Source: Phenylobacterium zucineum HLK1 | GTDB lineage: Bacteria; Pseudomonadota; Alphaproteobacteria; Caulobacterales; Caulobacteraceae | Assembly (NCBI RefSeq): GCF_000017265.1 | Contig: NC_011144.1 | Coordinates: 1,054,001-1,118,000, forward strand | Length of the DNA stretch: 64,000 nucleotides | Direction: 5' to 3' | Shown here: positions 54,135-61,917 of the stretch, one piece after another | Position numbering within the stretch: the stretch's first letter is position 1 | How the letters are laid out: every line of letters begins with the position of its first letter | Translations under genes and position numbers: made by a program | Notes under the pieces: generated by a model | What the model was told of the DNA's origin: nothing | The model's input: the letters and a program-made list of their open reading frames with translations, nothing else | The model's database searches: none

Positions 54135-55367
54135 CTAGTCGATGATCGAGCTGTACACGATGCTCTTCAGCTGGCCGCGGAAGTTGAAGGTCCCCGACGG
54201 CATCAGCTGGGTCATGAAGACGACGCAGAGATCCTCCTTCGGGTCGACCCAGAAGATCGTCGAGGCCGCGCCGCCCCAGTAGTAGTCGCCGGCGCCGAGC
54301 GTTCCGGTTTGCACCTGGCCCTGGGTGGAGGCGAAGCCGAGGCCGAAGCCCACGCCCTCGTTGGCGGTCTCGGAGAACGTGCCGAGCGCCACCTGGGTCA
54401 GGTCCTGGCCGCCGGGCAGGTGGTTCATGTGCATCAGCTCGAGGGTGCGCGGGCCAATCACCCGCTGGCCGTCCAGCTCGCCGCCCCGGCGCAGCATCTC
54501 GCAGAAGCGCAGGTAGTCGGCGCTGGTCCCCACGAGCCCGCCGCCCCCCGACTTGAACCCCGGATCGGCGAGGTAGTGGCTGGTCTCGGGATCGTCGATC
54601 AGCTTCAGCGTCTTGTCGGGCATCCGCTGGTAGTTGGCGGCGAAGCGGTCCTGCTTCTCCGGGGGCACGAAGAAGGCGGTGTCCTTCATCCCCAGCGGCT
54701 CGAAGATCGTCTCCTGCAGGTACTCGGCGAACGGCTTGCCCGAGATGAGCTCGACCAGCGCCCCGCACACGTCGGTCGCCAGAGAGTACATCCAGGCCGT
54801 GCCCGGCTGGTAGCGCAGCGGCACCTGGCCGAGCTTGTCCAGGAAGACCTGCATGCTGTCCTGGCTGCCGAACGAGCGGACCTTCAGCCCGCGGTAGATG
54901 TGGTCGATCGGGTGCTGGACGCCCACGCCCGGCAGCCCGCCGCCGTAGGTGAAGCCAGCCATGTGGGTCAGCACGTCGCGGAAGCTGACCGGCCGGTGCG
55001 CGGGCTCGGTGGACATCGTATCGCCCTCGCCCGCGGTCCAGACGCGGTGGTCCTTCCACGAGGGGACGAAGCGGCTGACCGGATCGTTGAGCTGGAAATG
55101 GCCCTGCTCGTAGAGCGTCATCAGCGCGACCGAGGTGATCGGCTTGGTCATCGAATAGATGCGGTAGATCGTGTCGTCGCGCGTGGGCCTGTTCCGCTCG
55201 CGGTCCATCAGCCCGAACGAGCGGAAGTAGGCGAGGTGGCCGTGCCGGGCGACGCTCACCTGGCAGCCGGCGATCTTGCCCGGCTCGATGTAGTTGCGCT
55301 CGATGTGGTCGGTGATCCGCTCCAGGCGGCCCGCGTCCAGGCCCGTCCACTGGGATTGGGCGTCCAT
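54135..55367 (-). CDS. Beta-lactamase-superfamily serine hydrolase (class C/esterase-like)
   Basis: 410 aa. Penicillin-binding-protein fold with nucleophile motif SMTK (IYSMTKPITSVALM, about residue 71), the Tyr motif YSLATDVCGALVE (about 200, YxN-like with a changed third residue) and a C-terminal GGAASTIFWVDP replacing the KTG box. This is the pattern of EstB-type carboxylesterases rather than antibiotic-degrading AmpC. No signal peptide, so probably cytoplasmic. ATG 55367 with GGGAGG 7 bases upstream. Confidence 0.9.
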   Translation of the reverse strand: MDAQSQWTGLDAGRLERITDHIERNYIEPGKIAGCQVSVARHGHLAYFRSFGLMDRERNRPTRDDTIYRIYSMTKPITSVALMTLYEQGHFQLNDPVSRFVPSWKDHRVWTAGEGDTMSTEPAHRPVSFRDVLTHMAGFTYGGGLPGVGVQHPIDHIYRGLKVRSFGSQDSMQVFLDKLGQVPLRYQPGTAWMYSLATDVCGALVELISGKPFAEYLQETIFEPLGMKDTAFFVPPEKQDRFAANYQRMPDKTLKLIDDPETSHYLADPGFKSGGGGLVGTSADYLRFCEMLRRGGELDGQRVIGPRTLELMHMNHLPGGQDLTQVALGTFSETANEGVGFGLGFASTQGQVQTGTLGAGDYYWGGAASTIFWVDPKEDLCVVFMTQLMPSGTFNFRGQLKSIVYSSIID

Positions 55368-55461
55368 CGAAATCCTCCCGCAGTATGCTCTTGTGTCTTC
55401 AATCGGGCCATCATGGCCGCCGAAGGCGCGGTACGTCGAGAGGCAGGGGGAGGGAACGCGG

Positions 55462-55941
55462 ATGGAAGAGCTGGAACGGCTGGCGGCCGAGGTGGGCGAT
55501 CGGCTCAAGGCCCGCGGCGAGCGGGTGGCCGTCAACGAGAGCTCCTCGGGCGGGCTGGTCTCGGCGGCGCTGCTGAGCGTGGCCGGCGCCAGCGCCTACT
55601 ACCTCGGCGGGGCGGTGGTCTACACGCCCAAGGCCCGGGTGCTGCTGACCGAGATCCCGAAGGAGGCCCTGGCCGGCATGCGCTCGGCCAGCGAGCCCTA
55701 CGCCCTGCTGCTGGCCCGCAACGCCCGCGAGCGGTTCGGCGCGACCTGGGGCGTCTCCGAGACCGGCGCGTCCGGGCCGACGGGCAACCCCTACGGCGAT
55801 GCGCCGGGCCACACCTGCGTGGCGATCTCGGGACCGGTCGAGGCCGTCGTCACCGTCGAGACGGGCGAGGCCGACCGCAGCGCCAACATGCGCGCCTTCG
55901 CCGCCGCCGCGCTGGAGCTGTTGAAGCGGGCGCTGGACTAG
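55462..55941 (+). CDS. CinA C-terminal domain protein (nicotinamide-nucleotide amidase-like)
   Basis: 159 aa, the stand-alone CinA/PncC domain. VNESSSGGLVSAALLSVAGASAYYLGG carries the nucleophilic Ser, GVSETGASGPTGNPYG is the second conserved block. By family it deamidates NMN, recycling NAD, but many single-domain members are uncharacterised. ATG 55462 with GGGGGAGGG upstream. Convergent with the TonB receptor gene, separated by a hairpin. Confidence 0.88.
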   Translation: MEELERLAAEVGDRLKARGERVAVNESSSGGLVSAALLSVAGASAYYLGGAVVYTPKARVLLTEIPKEALAGMRSASEPYALLLARNARERFGATWGVSETGASGPTGNPYGDAPGHTCVAISGPVEAVVTVETGEADRSANMRAFAAAALELLKRALD

Positions 55942-55973
55942 CCGCCCGTCTCCCCCGCAGAGGGACGGGCGGC
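55941..55973. terminator. Hairpin between convergent cinA-like and TonB receptor genes
   Basis: GCCGCCCGTC and GACGGGCGGC form a perfect 10-bp stem with a 13-base loop in the 49-base gap. Bidirectional position; no T-tract. Confidence 0.6.
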
Positions 55974-55990
55974 GTGTCCGGCAGGGTCGA

Positions 55991-58675
55991 TCAGAACTGG
56001 ACGTTCGCGCCGACGAAGACGGTGCGTCCGCTGGAGGTCTCGTTCCACAGGCGCTTGGCCTGGGCGCCGTTGAACTGGATCTCCCGCTCGTCGGTGAGGT
56101 TGATGGCGTCCACCGTCAGCCGGATCTTGTCGGTGAGCTGATAGAAGGCCGCGGCGTCCACGTAGGTGGTGGACCGGAAGCCGCCCTGGTCGATCGGATA
56201 GTCCGACCGGTAGTTGGACGACACCCGCGCGCCCCATTTCGCCGTCTCGTAGTAGAGCGTGACGTTGTGGGTGACGTCGCTCATCCCCCAGATCGGCCCC
56301 GTCTGGCCGTTCGGATAGGTGGTCTTCGAGTCGATGAAGGTGACGTTGGCCACCACCCCCATGTCCTGCAGGAAGCCCGGCAGGAAGAAGAAGTCGGTCT
56401 GCAGGCTGAGCTCGAAGCCGGTGAGCTCGGCGTCGTTGAGGTTGATGGGCCGGGTGAACTCGTCGACGTTGGCCGAGCCGGCGACGCCGGGCAGCAGGTT
56501 GTCGGGAAGGCCGGTCGAGGAATACGGCACGTCGGTGACGCGCTCGCTGACCACGAAACCGTCGATCCTCTTGTGGAACACCCCGGCCGCCAGCAGGCCG
56601 ACCCCGCCGAAGTACCATTCGGCCGCGGCGTCGAATTCGTCGGAGGTGTAGGGGTCGAGTTCGGGGTTGCCGATGCTGACCGTGACGAAGCCCGAGTTTG
56701 CGTCACGGCTCACCGAGCCGTTCATGGCGTAGGCGGTGAGCGAGGGGCGGTTGATGTTCTGGGCCGCCGAGACCCGCACCTGGACCTGCGGCGTCAGCTC
56801 CATCACCGCGTTGAACGCCGGCAGCACGCCCGAATAGTTGTTGCTGACCGTCACCGGGCCCACGTTGGCGACGCCCGACGAGGTGAGCTCGGTCTCGTAG
56901 GCGCGCGCGCCGACGTTGCCGCGGACGGTGCGACCGAAGAGCTCGGCGCGCCAGTCGAGCTGGGCGTAGCCGGCGGTGGTGTCCTCCTCGACCGCGTAGA
57001 TCGAGCGGGGCGCGCCCACCGTGCGCGTGACGCCGTACCTCGCCAGCGCCTTGTCCCAGTCGACGATCACCCAGGACTGGTCGTCGTGCCGGTCGAAGAC
57101 CTGGAAGTAGTCGTTCACCCGGTCGTCCAGCGCGCCGGTCTCCCAGGCGGTCTTCAAGAGGTCGTCCGCCGACTGGGCGTAGCCCGAGTTGCGGAAGCCG
57201 CGGAACGAGCCGCCGACCTTGAGCGTGGCGGCGTCGCTGAACTCGTAGGCCAGGTTCAGCTCGGCGTTGTCGAGGCGGGTCTTCTGGTAGGTGGCCGAGA
57301 AGTCGATCTCGTGCGCACGGAAATTGTTCGGGTCGGTGGTGTCCCACCTGTAGGTGTTGCGCGCGTCGCGTCCGTCGGCGCTGTAGTCGGTGACGAGGCC
57401 GCCGAACGCCTCGGTGTAGAACTTGTCCGACATCGGGATGTCGTAGTCCGACTGCTCGTGGCCCAGGTGGCCGCTGGCCCGGAAGCGTTCGGTGAGCGCC
57501 CATTCGCCGGCCAGCACCACCTGCTGGAAGGTGTTCTTGGTCTCCTGCCGCCGGGTCTCGGTGGCGAAGACCGTGTTGTCCACGTCTGCGTAGAGCACCG
57601 AGTCGTGCTGGTCCCAGCGGACCGCGTTGAGCCGCGGCGGCGGGCTGGTGATCCCCGAGTGGCGCACCGCGCCGCCCAGGACCGTTGACCCCTGCGAGGC
57701 GCGGGTGGCGAGGTGCAGCTCGCTGCGGTCGTTGGTGAACTCGCCGTAGAGGCCGTCCAGGGTCAGGGTCAGGGTGTCGATCGGCCGCCACTGGACGGCG
57801 GCGGTCAGGCCCAGGCGCTCCTGGTCCGAGCCCCAGACCGACAGGCGGTTGCCGCGCTGGAAGACCAGGGTCCCCGACTGCACCTTGGCCCGGTCCGAGG
57901 CGCTGAGCGGCGACAGGTCGGTGGCGCCCGGGGTCACGGCGCTGGCGCTGTAGGTGTTGTAGCCCTGCTCCTCGGTCTCGCGCTTCGACCAGGCGGCCGA
58001 GACCAGCACGCCGAAGCGATCGTCCCAGTTGCGGCTGAACATGCCGGCGAGGCGGTGCTGGAGGTCCTCGGTGGCCGAGTTGGTCCCGCCCTGGACCGAC
58101 AGCGCCGCGCGGGTTCCGTCGTAGTTGAACGGCTTGGCGGTGTAGAGGCCGACCGTTCCGGCCATGCCGCCCTCGTCCTGCTCGGCCGAGAACGACTTGC
58201 GCACCTCGACCCGGGTGAAGAGCTCGGAGGCGAACACGTTGAAGTCGAAGGCCCGGTCCCGCGAGGTCTGACCCCGGCTGTCCATGGGCGAGTCGACATT
58301 GCCCAGCACCTCCATGCCGTTGAGCTGGACGCGGGTGAAGTCGGGGCCGAGCCCGCGCAGGCTGACCCGGCGGCCCTCGCCGCCCTCGCGGTTGATGGCC
58401 ACGCCCGGCAGGCGCTGGAGGGACTCGGCCAGATTCAGGTCGGGGAACTTGGCCATGTCCTCGGCGACGATCACGTCCGAGGCGATCTCGGCGTCGCGCT
58501 TCAGCTCGCGCGCGGCCACCAGCGAGCCGCGAAAGCCGGTGACGACCACCTCGTCCACCGCATCTCCCGCCGGCCCGTCCGCCGCGTTCTCGGCCCGTGC
58601 GGCGCCGCCCAGCAACACGAATGCGATGACCCCCGACGCAACGCCTGCGGCGAGCGCCTTCCTGTTCCGATGCAT
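55991..58675 (-). CDS. TonB-dependent receptor, Caulobacter/Xanthomonas type
   Basis: 894-aa outer-membrane beta-barrel. Signal peptide (residues 1-about 28), TonB-box-like DEVVVTGFRGSL (about 41), plug domain with DLNLAESLQRLPGVAINREGGEGRRVSLRGLGPDFTRVQLNGM, and a 22-strand barrel ending in the aromatic C-terminus (VGANVQF). Fits the TonB-Xanth-Caul subfamily, importers of large carbohydrates or metal complexes. Substrate unknown; no inner-membrane transporter adjacent. Confidence 0.95.
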   Translation of the reverse strand: MHRNRKALAAGVASGVIAFVLLGGAARAENAADGPAGDAVDEVVVTGFRGSLVAARELKRDAEIASDVIVAEDMAKFPDLNLAESLQRLPGVAINREGGEGRRVSLRGLGPDFTRVQLNGMEVLGNVDSPMDSRGQTSRDRAFDFNVFASELFTRVEVRKSFSAEQDEGGMAGTVGLYTAKPFNYDGTRAALSVQGGTNSATEDLQHRLAGMFSRNWDDRFGVLVSAAWSKRETEEQGYNTYSASAVTPGATDLSPLSASDRAKVQSGTLVFQRGNRLSVWGSDQERLGLTAAVQWRPIDTLTLTLDGLYGEFTNDRSELHLATRASQGSTVLGGAVRHSGITSPPPRLNAVRWDQHDSVLYADVDNTVFATETRRQETKNTFQQVVLAGEWALTERFRASGHLGHEQSDYDIPMSDKFYTEAFGGLVTDYSADGRDARNTYRWDTTDPNNFRAHEIDFSATYQKTRLDNAELNLAYEFSDAATLKVGGSFRGFRNSGYAQSADDLLKTAWETGALDDRVNDYFQVFDRHDDQSWVIVDWDKALARYGVTRTVGAPRSIYAVEEDTTAGYAQLDWRAELFGRTVRGNVGARAYETELTSSGVANVGPVTVSNNYSGVLPAFNAVMELTPQVQVRVSAAQNINRPSLTAYAMNGSVSRDANSGFVTVSIGNPELDPYTSDEFDAAAEWYFGGVGLLAAGVFHKRIDGFVVSERVTDVPYSSTGLPDNLLPGVAGSANVDEFTRPINLNDAELTGFELSLQTDFFFLPGFLQDMGVVANVTFIDSKTTYPNGQTGPIWGMSDVTHNVTLYYETAKWGARVSSNYRSDYPIDQGGFRSTTYVDAAAFYQLTDKIRLTVDAINLTDEREIQFNGAQAKRLWNETSSGRTVFVGANVQF

Positions 58676-58803
58676 GATGGTCCTACTCTCCAGCTGCGCC
58701 GGACGGCCCCCAAGGCGAGGTCCGGCGGTGGAGCGGCGTTAGGCGGCGTCGATGACGCCGGCTTGATCGTTAGGGCAAAGCTTCGTGACGGCCTGGAGAG
58801 GCC

Positions 58804-59064
58804 TCAGCTCTCGTCGATCTCGGTGCGCACCTGCGACAGCAGCAGGCTGATGTGGTCGTCCACCTCGGCCAGGAAGGCGTCGAACACCTCGCCGCGGCGG
58901 CCGGAGGGCTCGTAGGGGCCGGCGAGGCGCTCGATGAAGCCGGGGACCTCCATCTCCAGCTCGCGGATCATCCGGCGCAGCAGCACCTCGTGGGCGGCGG
59001 CGCGGACCAGCGCCTGCCGGTCGAGGGCCTGCCGGTCGGGGGCGGGACGTTCGGGATCGCTCAC
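58804..59064 (-). CDS. Small hypothetical protein coupled to the D-threonine aldolase-like gene
   Basis: 86 aa, helical, acidic: begins SDPERPAPDRQ, contains LRRMIRELEMEVPGFIERL and FDAFLAEVDDHISLLL. No family recognised. GTG 59064 overlaps the TGA of the upstream enzyme (GTGA), so it is translated with it. A possible accessory subunit or regulator, but that is speculation. Confidence 0.6.
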   Translation of the reverse strand: MSDPERPAPDRQALDRQALVRAAAHEVLLRRMIRELEMEVPGFIERLAGPYEPSGRRGEVFDAFLAEVDDHISLLLSQVRTEIDES

Positions 59065-60287
59065 TGGGACGCTCCGCGCGCTTCGATGGGGACCACCGCC
59101 TCCAGCACCTCGCCGCGCACGAGATGGAGGACGTCGTAGCGGTCCAGGGTGGGGTCGATGTGGCCGGGCGCCAGCTCCACCCGCTCGCCGCGCGCCACCG
59201 GCGCCTCGGGCCGCATCAGCATGCCGTGCTCGTCGCCGAAGAAGCGGTAGTCGCAGCCGGCGAACTTCGCCGTCAGCGGCTGGGGCAGGGGGCCGTCGGT
59301 GGCGAAGGCCTTCAGGCCCGCGTCCACCGTCACCCACTTCGGATGGTTGGCGCTGATGACGGTGGCGGCGACCGACAGGCTCTGGGCGAAGGCGCCGTCG
59401 GGGTCCTCGCCCAGGGCCTCGCGGTACTCGCGGTCCATGAAGGCGTACGAACCGGGCTGGACCTCGGTCAGCACGCCCAGGGCCGCGTCGGTGGCGAAGG
59501 TGCCGGTGCCGCCGCCGGTGACCACGTCGATCGGGAACCCGGCCTCCTCCAGGGCGCGGCGCACGGCCTGCAGGCGCTCCATGCCCTCGGCCACGGCCAT
59601 GGCCCGCGCGCCGGCGCCCTTCACGTGCTGCCAGTGGCCGCCGTAGCCCTGCAGCCCGATCAGGCGCAGGCCGGGCGCGGCGGCGACGGCGCGGGCGACC
59701 TCCAGGGCCTGGGCGGGCGCGGGGACGCCGGTGCGGCCGAGGCCCACGTCGACGTCGATCAGCACCTGGAGCGGCGTTCCGGCCCCGGGCTTCCCGGCGC
59801 CGCCCTCGTCGGCGTCGGCGTCGGCGTCGGCGGAGTCGGCGTCGGCGCCGGCGTCGGCGCACGCCGCGGCCAGCTCGGCGACGCCGTCCGGATGGTCCAC
59901 GACGATGCGGAAGTCGGCCAGCCGGCGCGCGAGGGCGGCGGCGCGGCGGGCGGGCGCCTCGCCGGCGATGGGCGAGGTGACGAGGATGGAGGCGATCCCG
60001 GCGTCCGCCATCGCCTCGGCCTCGGCCAGCTTGGCGCAGCAGATTCCGGCCGCCCCGGCCGCCACCTGCCGGGCCGCGACCCAGCCGCACTTGTGGGACT
60101 TGGCGTGCGGCCGCAGCGCCAGGCCCGCCGCGCGGGCCCGCCCGGCCATGAGCGCGACATTGGCCTCGAAGGCGTCGAGGTCCAGCACCGCGGCCGGCGT
60201 CGGAATGCGCCAGCGCGAGCCGGGCCGGCCGACCAGGTCCAGGACCTGTTCGCGGTGGGGGGCGAGGCGGGCGCGGGACGACTCCAT
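59061..60287 (-). CDS. PLP-dependent D-threonine aldolase/D-serine dehydratase-like enzyme
   Basis: 408 aa, fold-type III PLP enzyme (alanine racemase N-barrel plus D-serine dehydratase-like domain). The PLP lysine sits in LRPHAKSHK (residue about 62). QVLIDVDVGLGRTG, LQGYGGHW, TGGGTGTF and the C-terminal zinc-like GDEHGML (His) follow family order. By family it cleaves D-threonine/D-3-hydroxyaspartate type substrates. An Ala-Asp repeat (about residues 142-161, encoded at 59808-59858) is inserted in a loop that relatives lack. ATG 60287 chosen at MESSRARLAP. Confidence 0.88.
   Translation of the reverse strand: MESSRARLAPHREQVLDLVGRPGSRWRIPTPAAVLDLDAFEANVALMAGRARAAGLALRPHAKSHKCGWVAARQVAAGAAGICCAKLAEAEAMADAGIASILVTSPIAGEAPARRAAALARRLADFRIVVDHPDGVAELAAACADAGADADSADADADADEGGAGKPGAGTPLQVLIDVDVGLGRTGVPAPAQALEVARAVAAAPGLRLIGLQGYGGHWQHVKGAGARAMAVAEGMERLQAVRRALEEAGFPIDVVTGGGTGTFATDAALGVLTEVQPGSYAFMDREYREALGEDPDGAFAQSLSVAATVISANHPKWVTVDAGLKAFATDGPLPQPLTAKFAGCDYRFFGDEHGMLMRPEAPVARGERVELAPGHIDPTLDRYDVLHLVRGEVLEAVVPIEARGASQ
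59808..59858. repeat. Hexanucleotide tandem repeat (GTCGGC)n inside a coding region
   Basis: Four perfect GTCGGC units, GGA, two more units, a GCCGGC variant and a last unit, 51 bases. Read on the minus strand they encode Ala-Asp pairs, in frame. Because the unit is 6 bases, slippage would change the number of Ala-Asp pairs without a frameshift. Confidence 0.85.
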
Positions 60288-60408
60288 CCCCCGCAGCTTA
60301 GCGCGAGAACCGCCGGCGGGGAGGAGGGGGGCGAGGGCGTCCGGTCTCGGCCGGGCCGGGCTGGACCCATCCACTGCAGTGGGTGGTCGGGGAGTCGGCA
60401 GCTGGCGC

Positions 60409-60798
60409 CTAGGAGACGCCGGGCGGCCAGGTGAACACCTGCTTGGACAGAAGGACGTCCACCTTCTGCACATGCGCCGGGCGGATGAGGAGGTGGTTCA
60501 TTCGCGCGACTTCGCGGAAGATGTCGCCACCCCCGCCGGCCACATGCGCATCGCGCCCGGCGATGTCGGGGAACGTCTCGAAAATGGCGAAGGTCGTGGG
60601 TGAATGGCGCACCGCGTACCACGGCCCCGTGGCGGGCTCGTGCTCGACGCAGGCTCGGATATCCCGAAGCATCTGCAGAACCTCGTCTTCGCGGCCCGGC
60701 CGAGCCTCGATCAGGATGTAGAAGGCCTTCCGACCCTCGTCGCCGTTCTCGCCGGTCATGACGACGCCGCGATGCCGTGGTGTCGTGTGCGTGGCCAT
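60409..60798 (-). CDS. Antibiotic biosynthesis monooxygenase (ABM)-type protein
   Basis: 129-aa small alpha+beta protein of the ABM family (dimeric ferredoxin-like fold): FYILIEARPGREDEVLQMLRDIRACVEHE and YAVRHSPTTFAIFETFPDIAGRDAHV are characteristic. May act as quinol/hydroxy-aromatic monooxygenase or a stress reporter; substrate unknown. ATG at 60798, alternative internal ATG at 60759. Divergent from the AraC gene at 60938, which is probably its regulator. Confidence 0.87.
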   Translation of the reverse strand: MATHTTPRHRGVVMTGENGDEGRKAFYILIEARPGREDEVLQMLRDIRACVEHEPATGPWYAVRHSPTTFAIFETFPDIAGRDAHVAGGGGDIFREVARMNHLLIRPAHVQKVDVLLSKQVFTWPPGVS

Positions 60799-60937
60799 GG
60801 GCGGTCCCTCTGCGCGGCGGGCGTTTCCGCCGTCGTATCCCCTCTTCGGGCGAGGGCGGGTTGCCCGATGCGTCGAGAACCTTGCCTAAAACTCCGACCG
60901 AGCCCTACCGTCGCGATCAGCCGGTAAGGATGTCCGC

Positions 60938-61828
60938 ATGACCCACGCCTTGCGCGAGGCCGTTCGCCGCTACGCCGAGCGGCATGCTGACGCGGCGGGC
61001 GTCGCCCGCACGTCCGTCAGGGGGCTGAACCTCGTGCGCACGACCTCGACGGGCGAACTGCGGCACGCGATCGAGCGGCCGCTGATCTGTCTTGTCGTGC
61101 AAGGCGCCAAGCAGGTCACGATGGGGAGCCGAACCCTGACCTTCAGCGCCGGGGATTCCATGCTGCTCACCGCGGACGCGCCGACCGTCAGCCAGATCAC
61201 CCAGGCAAGCGGCGGCGCGCCTTACCTTGCGTTGGCGCTCGACCTGGACGCGGCCGTGATCGCCGGCCTCTGCGACGAGATGAAGGCCGCCGCCGTCGAC
61301 GCCGGCCCGGCGCTCCGCTTCCAGCCCACCGACGCCGAGGCGGCCGACGCCGCGCTGCGCCTGGTCACCCTGCTGGAGCGGCCGGCTTCCATTCCCGTGC
61401 TTCAGGCTCAGCTGGTGCGCGAGATGCACTATTGGCTCCTCGCAGGGCGCCACGGCCCCGCCATTCGCCAGCTGGGCTCTCCCGCGAGCCAGGCGCGGCG
61501 GATCGCGCGGGCGGTGGAGATCCTCCGCAAGGACTTCGCCGCGCCGATCCCGGTGGCGCGACTGGCGGCGGCGGCCCGCATGAGCCCGTCGACCTTCCAC
61601 AAGCATTTTCGGACCGTGACCTCGCTGTCGCCACTGCAGTTCCAGAAGCAGCTGCGGCTCATCGAGGCGCGGCGCCTGATGCTGGCCAAGGGCCTGAGGC
61701 CGAGCGTCGCAGCCTACGAGGTGGGGTACGAGAGCGTGCCGCAGTTCACGCGGGAGTATCGTCGCCAGTTCGGGCAACCGCCGGGCCGCGAGACCCAGCA
61801 GGCCAGGCGGGTGAACCAAGCGGTCTGA
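60938..61828 (+). CDS. AraC-family transcriptional regulator
   Basis: 296 aa, same two-domain design as the regulator at 5623: AraC_N cupin (LICLVVQGAKQVTMGSRTL, LLTADAPTVSQI) and double HTH (VARLAAAARMSPSTFHKHFRTV, SPLQFQKQLRLIEARR, YEVGYESVPQFTREYRRQFG). ATG 60938. Divergent from the ABM gene with about 140 bases between starts, so autogenous/divergent control is likely (inference). Confidence 0.9.
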   Translation: MTHALREAVRRYAERHADAAGVARTSVRGLNLVRTTSTGELRHAIERPLICLVVQGAKQVTMGSRTLTFSAGDSMLLTADAPTVSQITQASGGAPYLALALDLDAAVIAGLCDEMKAAAVDAGPALRFQPTDAEAADAALRLVTLLERPASIPVLQAQLVREMHYWLLAGRHGPAIRQLGSPASQARRIARAVEILRKDFAAPIPVARLAAAARMSPSTFHKHFRTVTSLSPLQFQKQLRLIEARRLMLAKGLRPSVAAYEVGYESVPQFTREYRRQFGQPPGRETQQARRVNQAV

Positions 61829-61917
61829 GCGTGGCGCGGGGGCGTTGACAGCGGCGCCGGTGGCGGCGCCGAGGATCCTGGCGCCCGAAGAGCGCGCGGC
61901 CTGGGTGGCGGCCGCCC

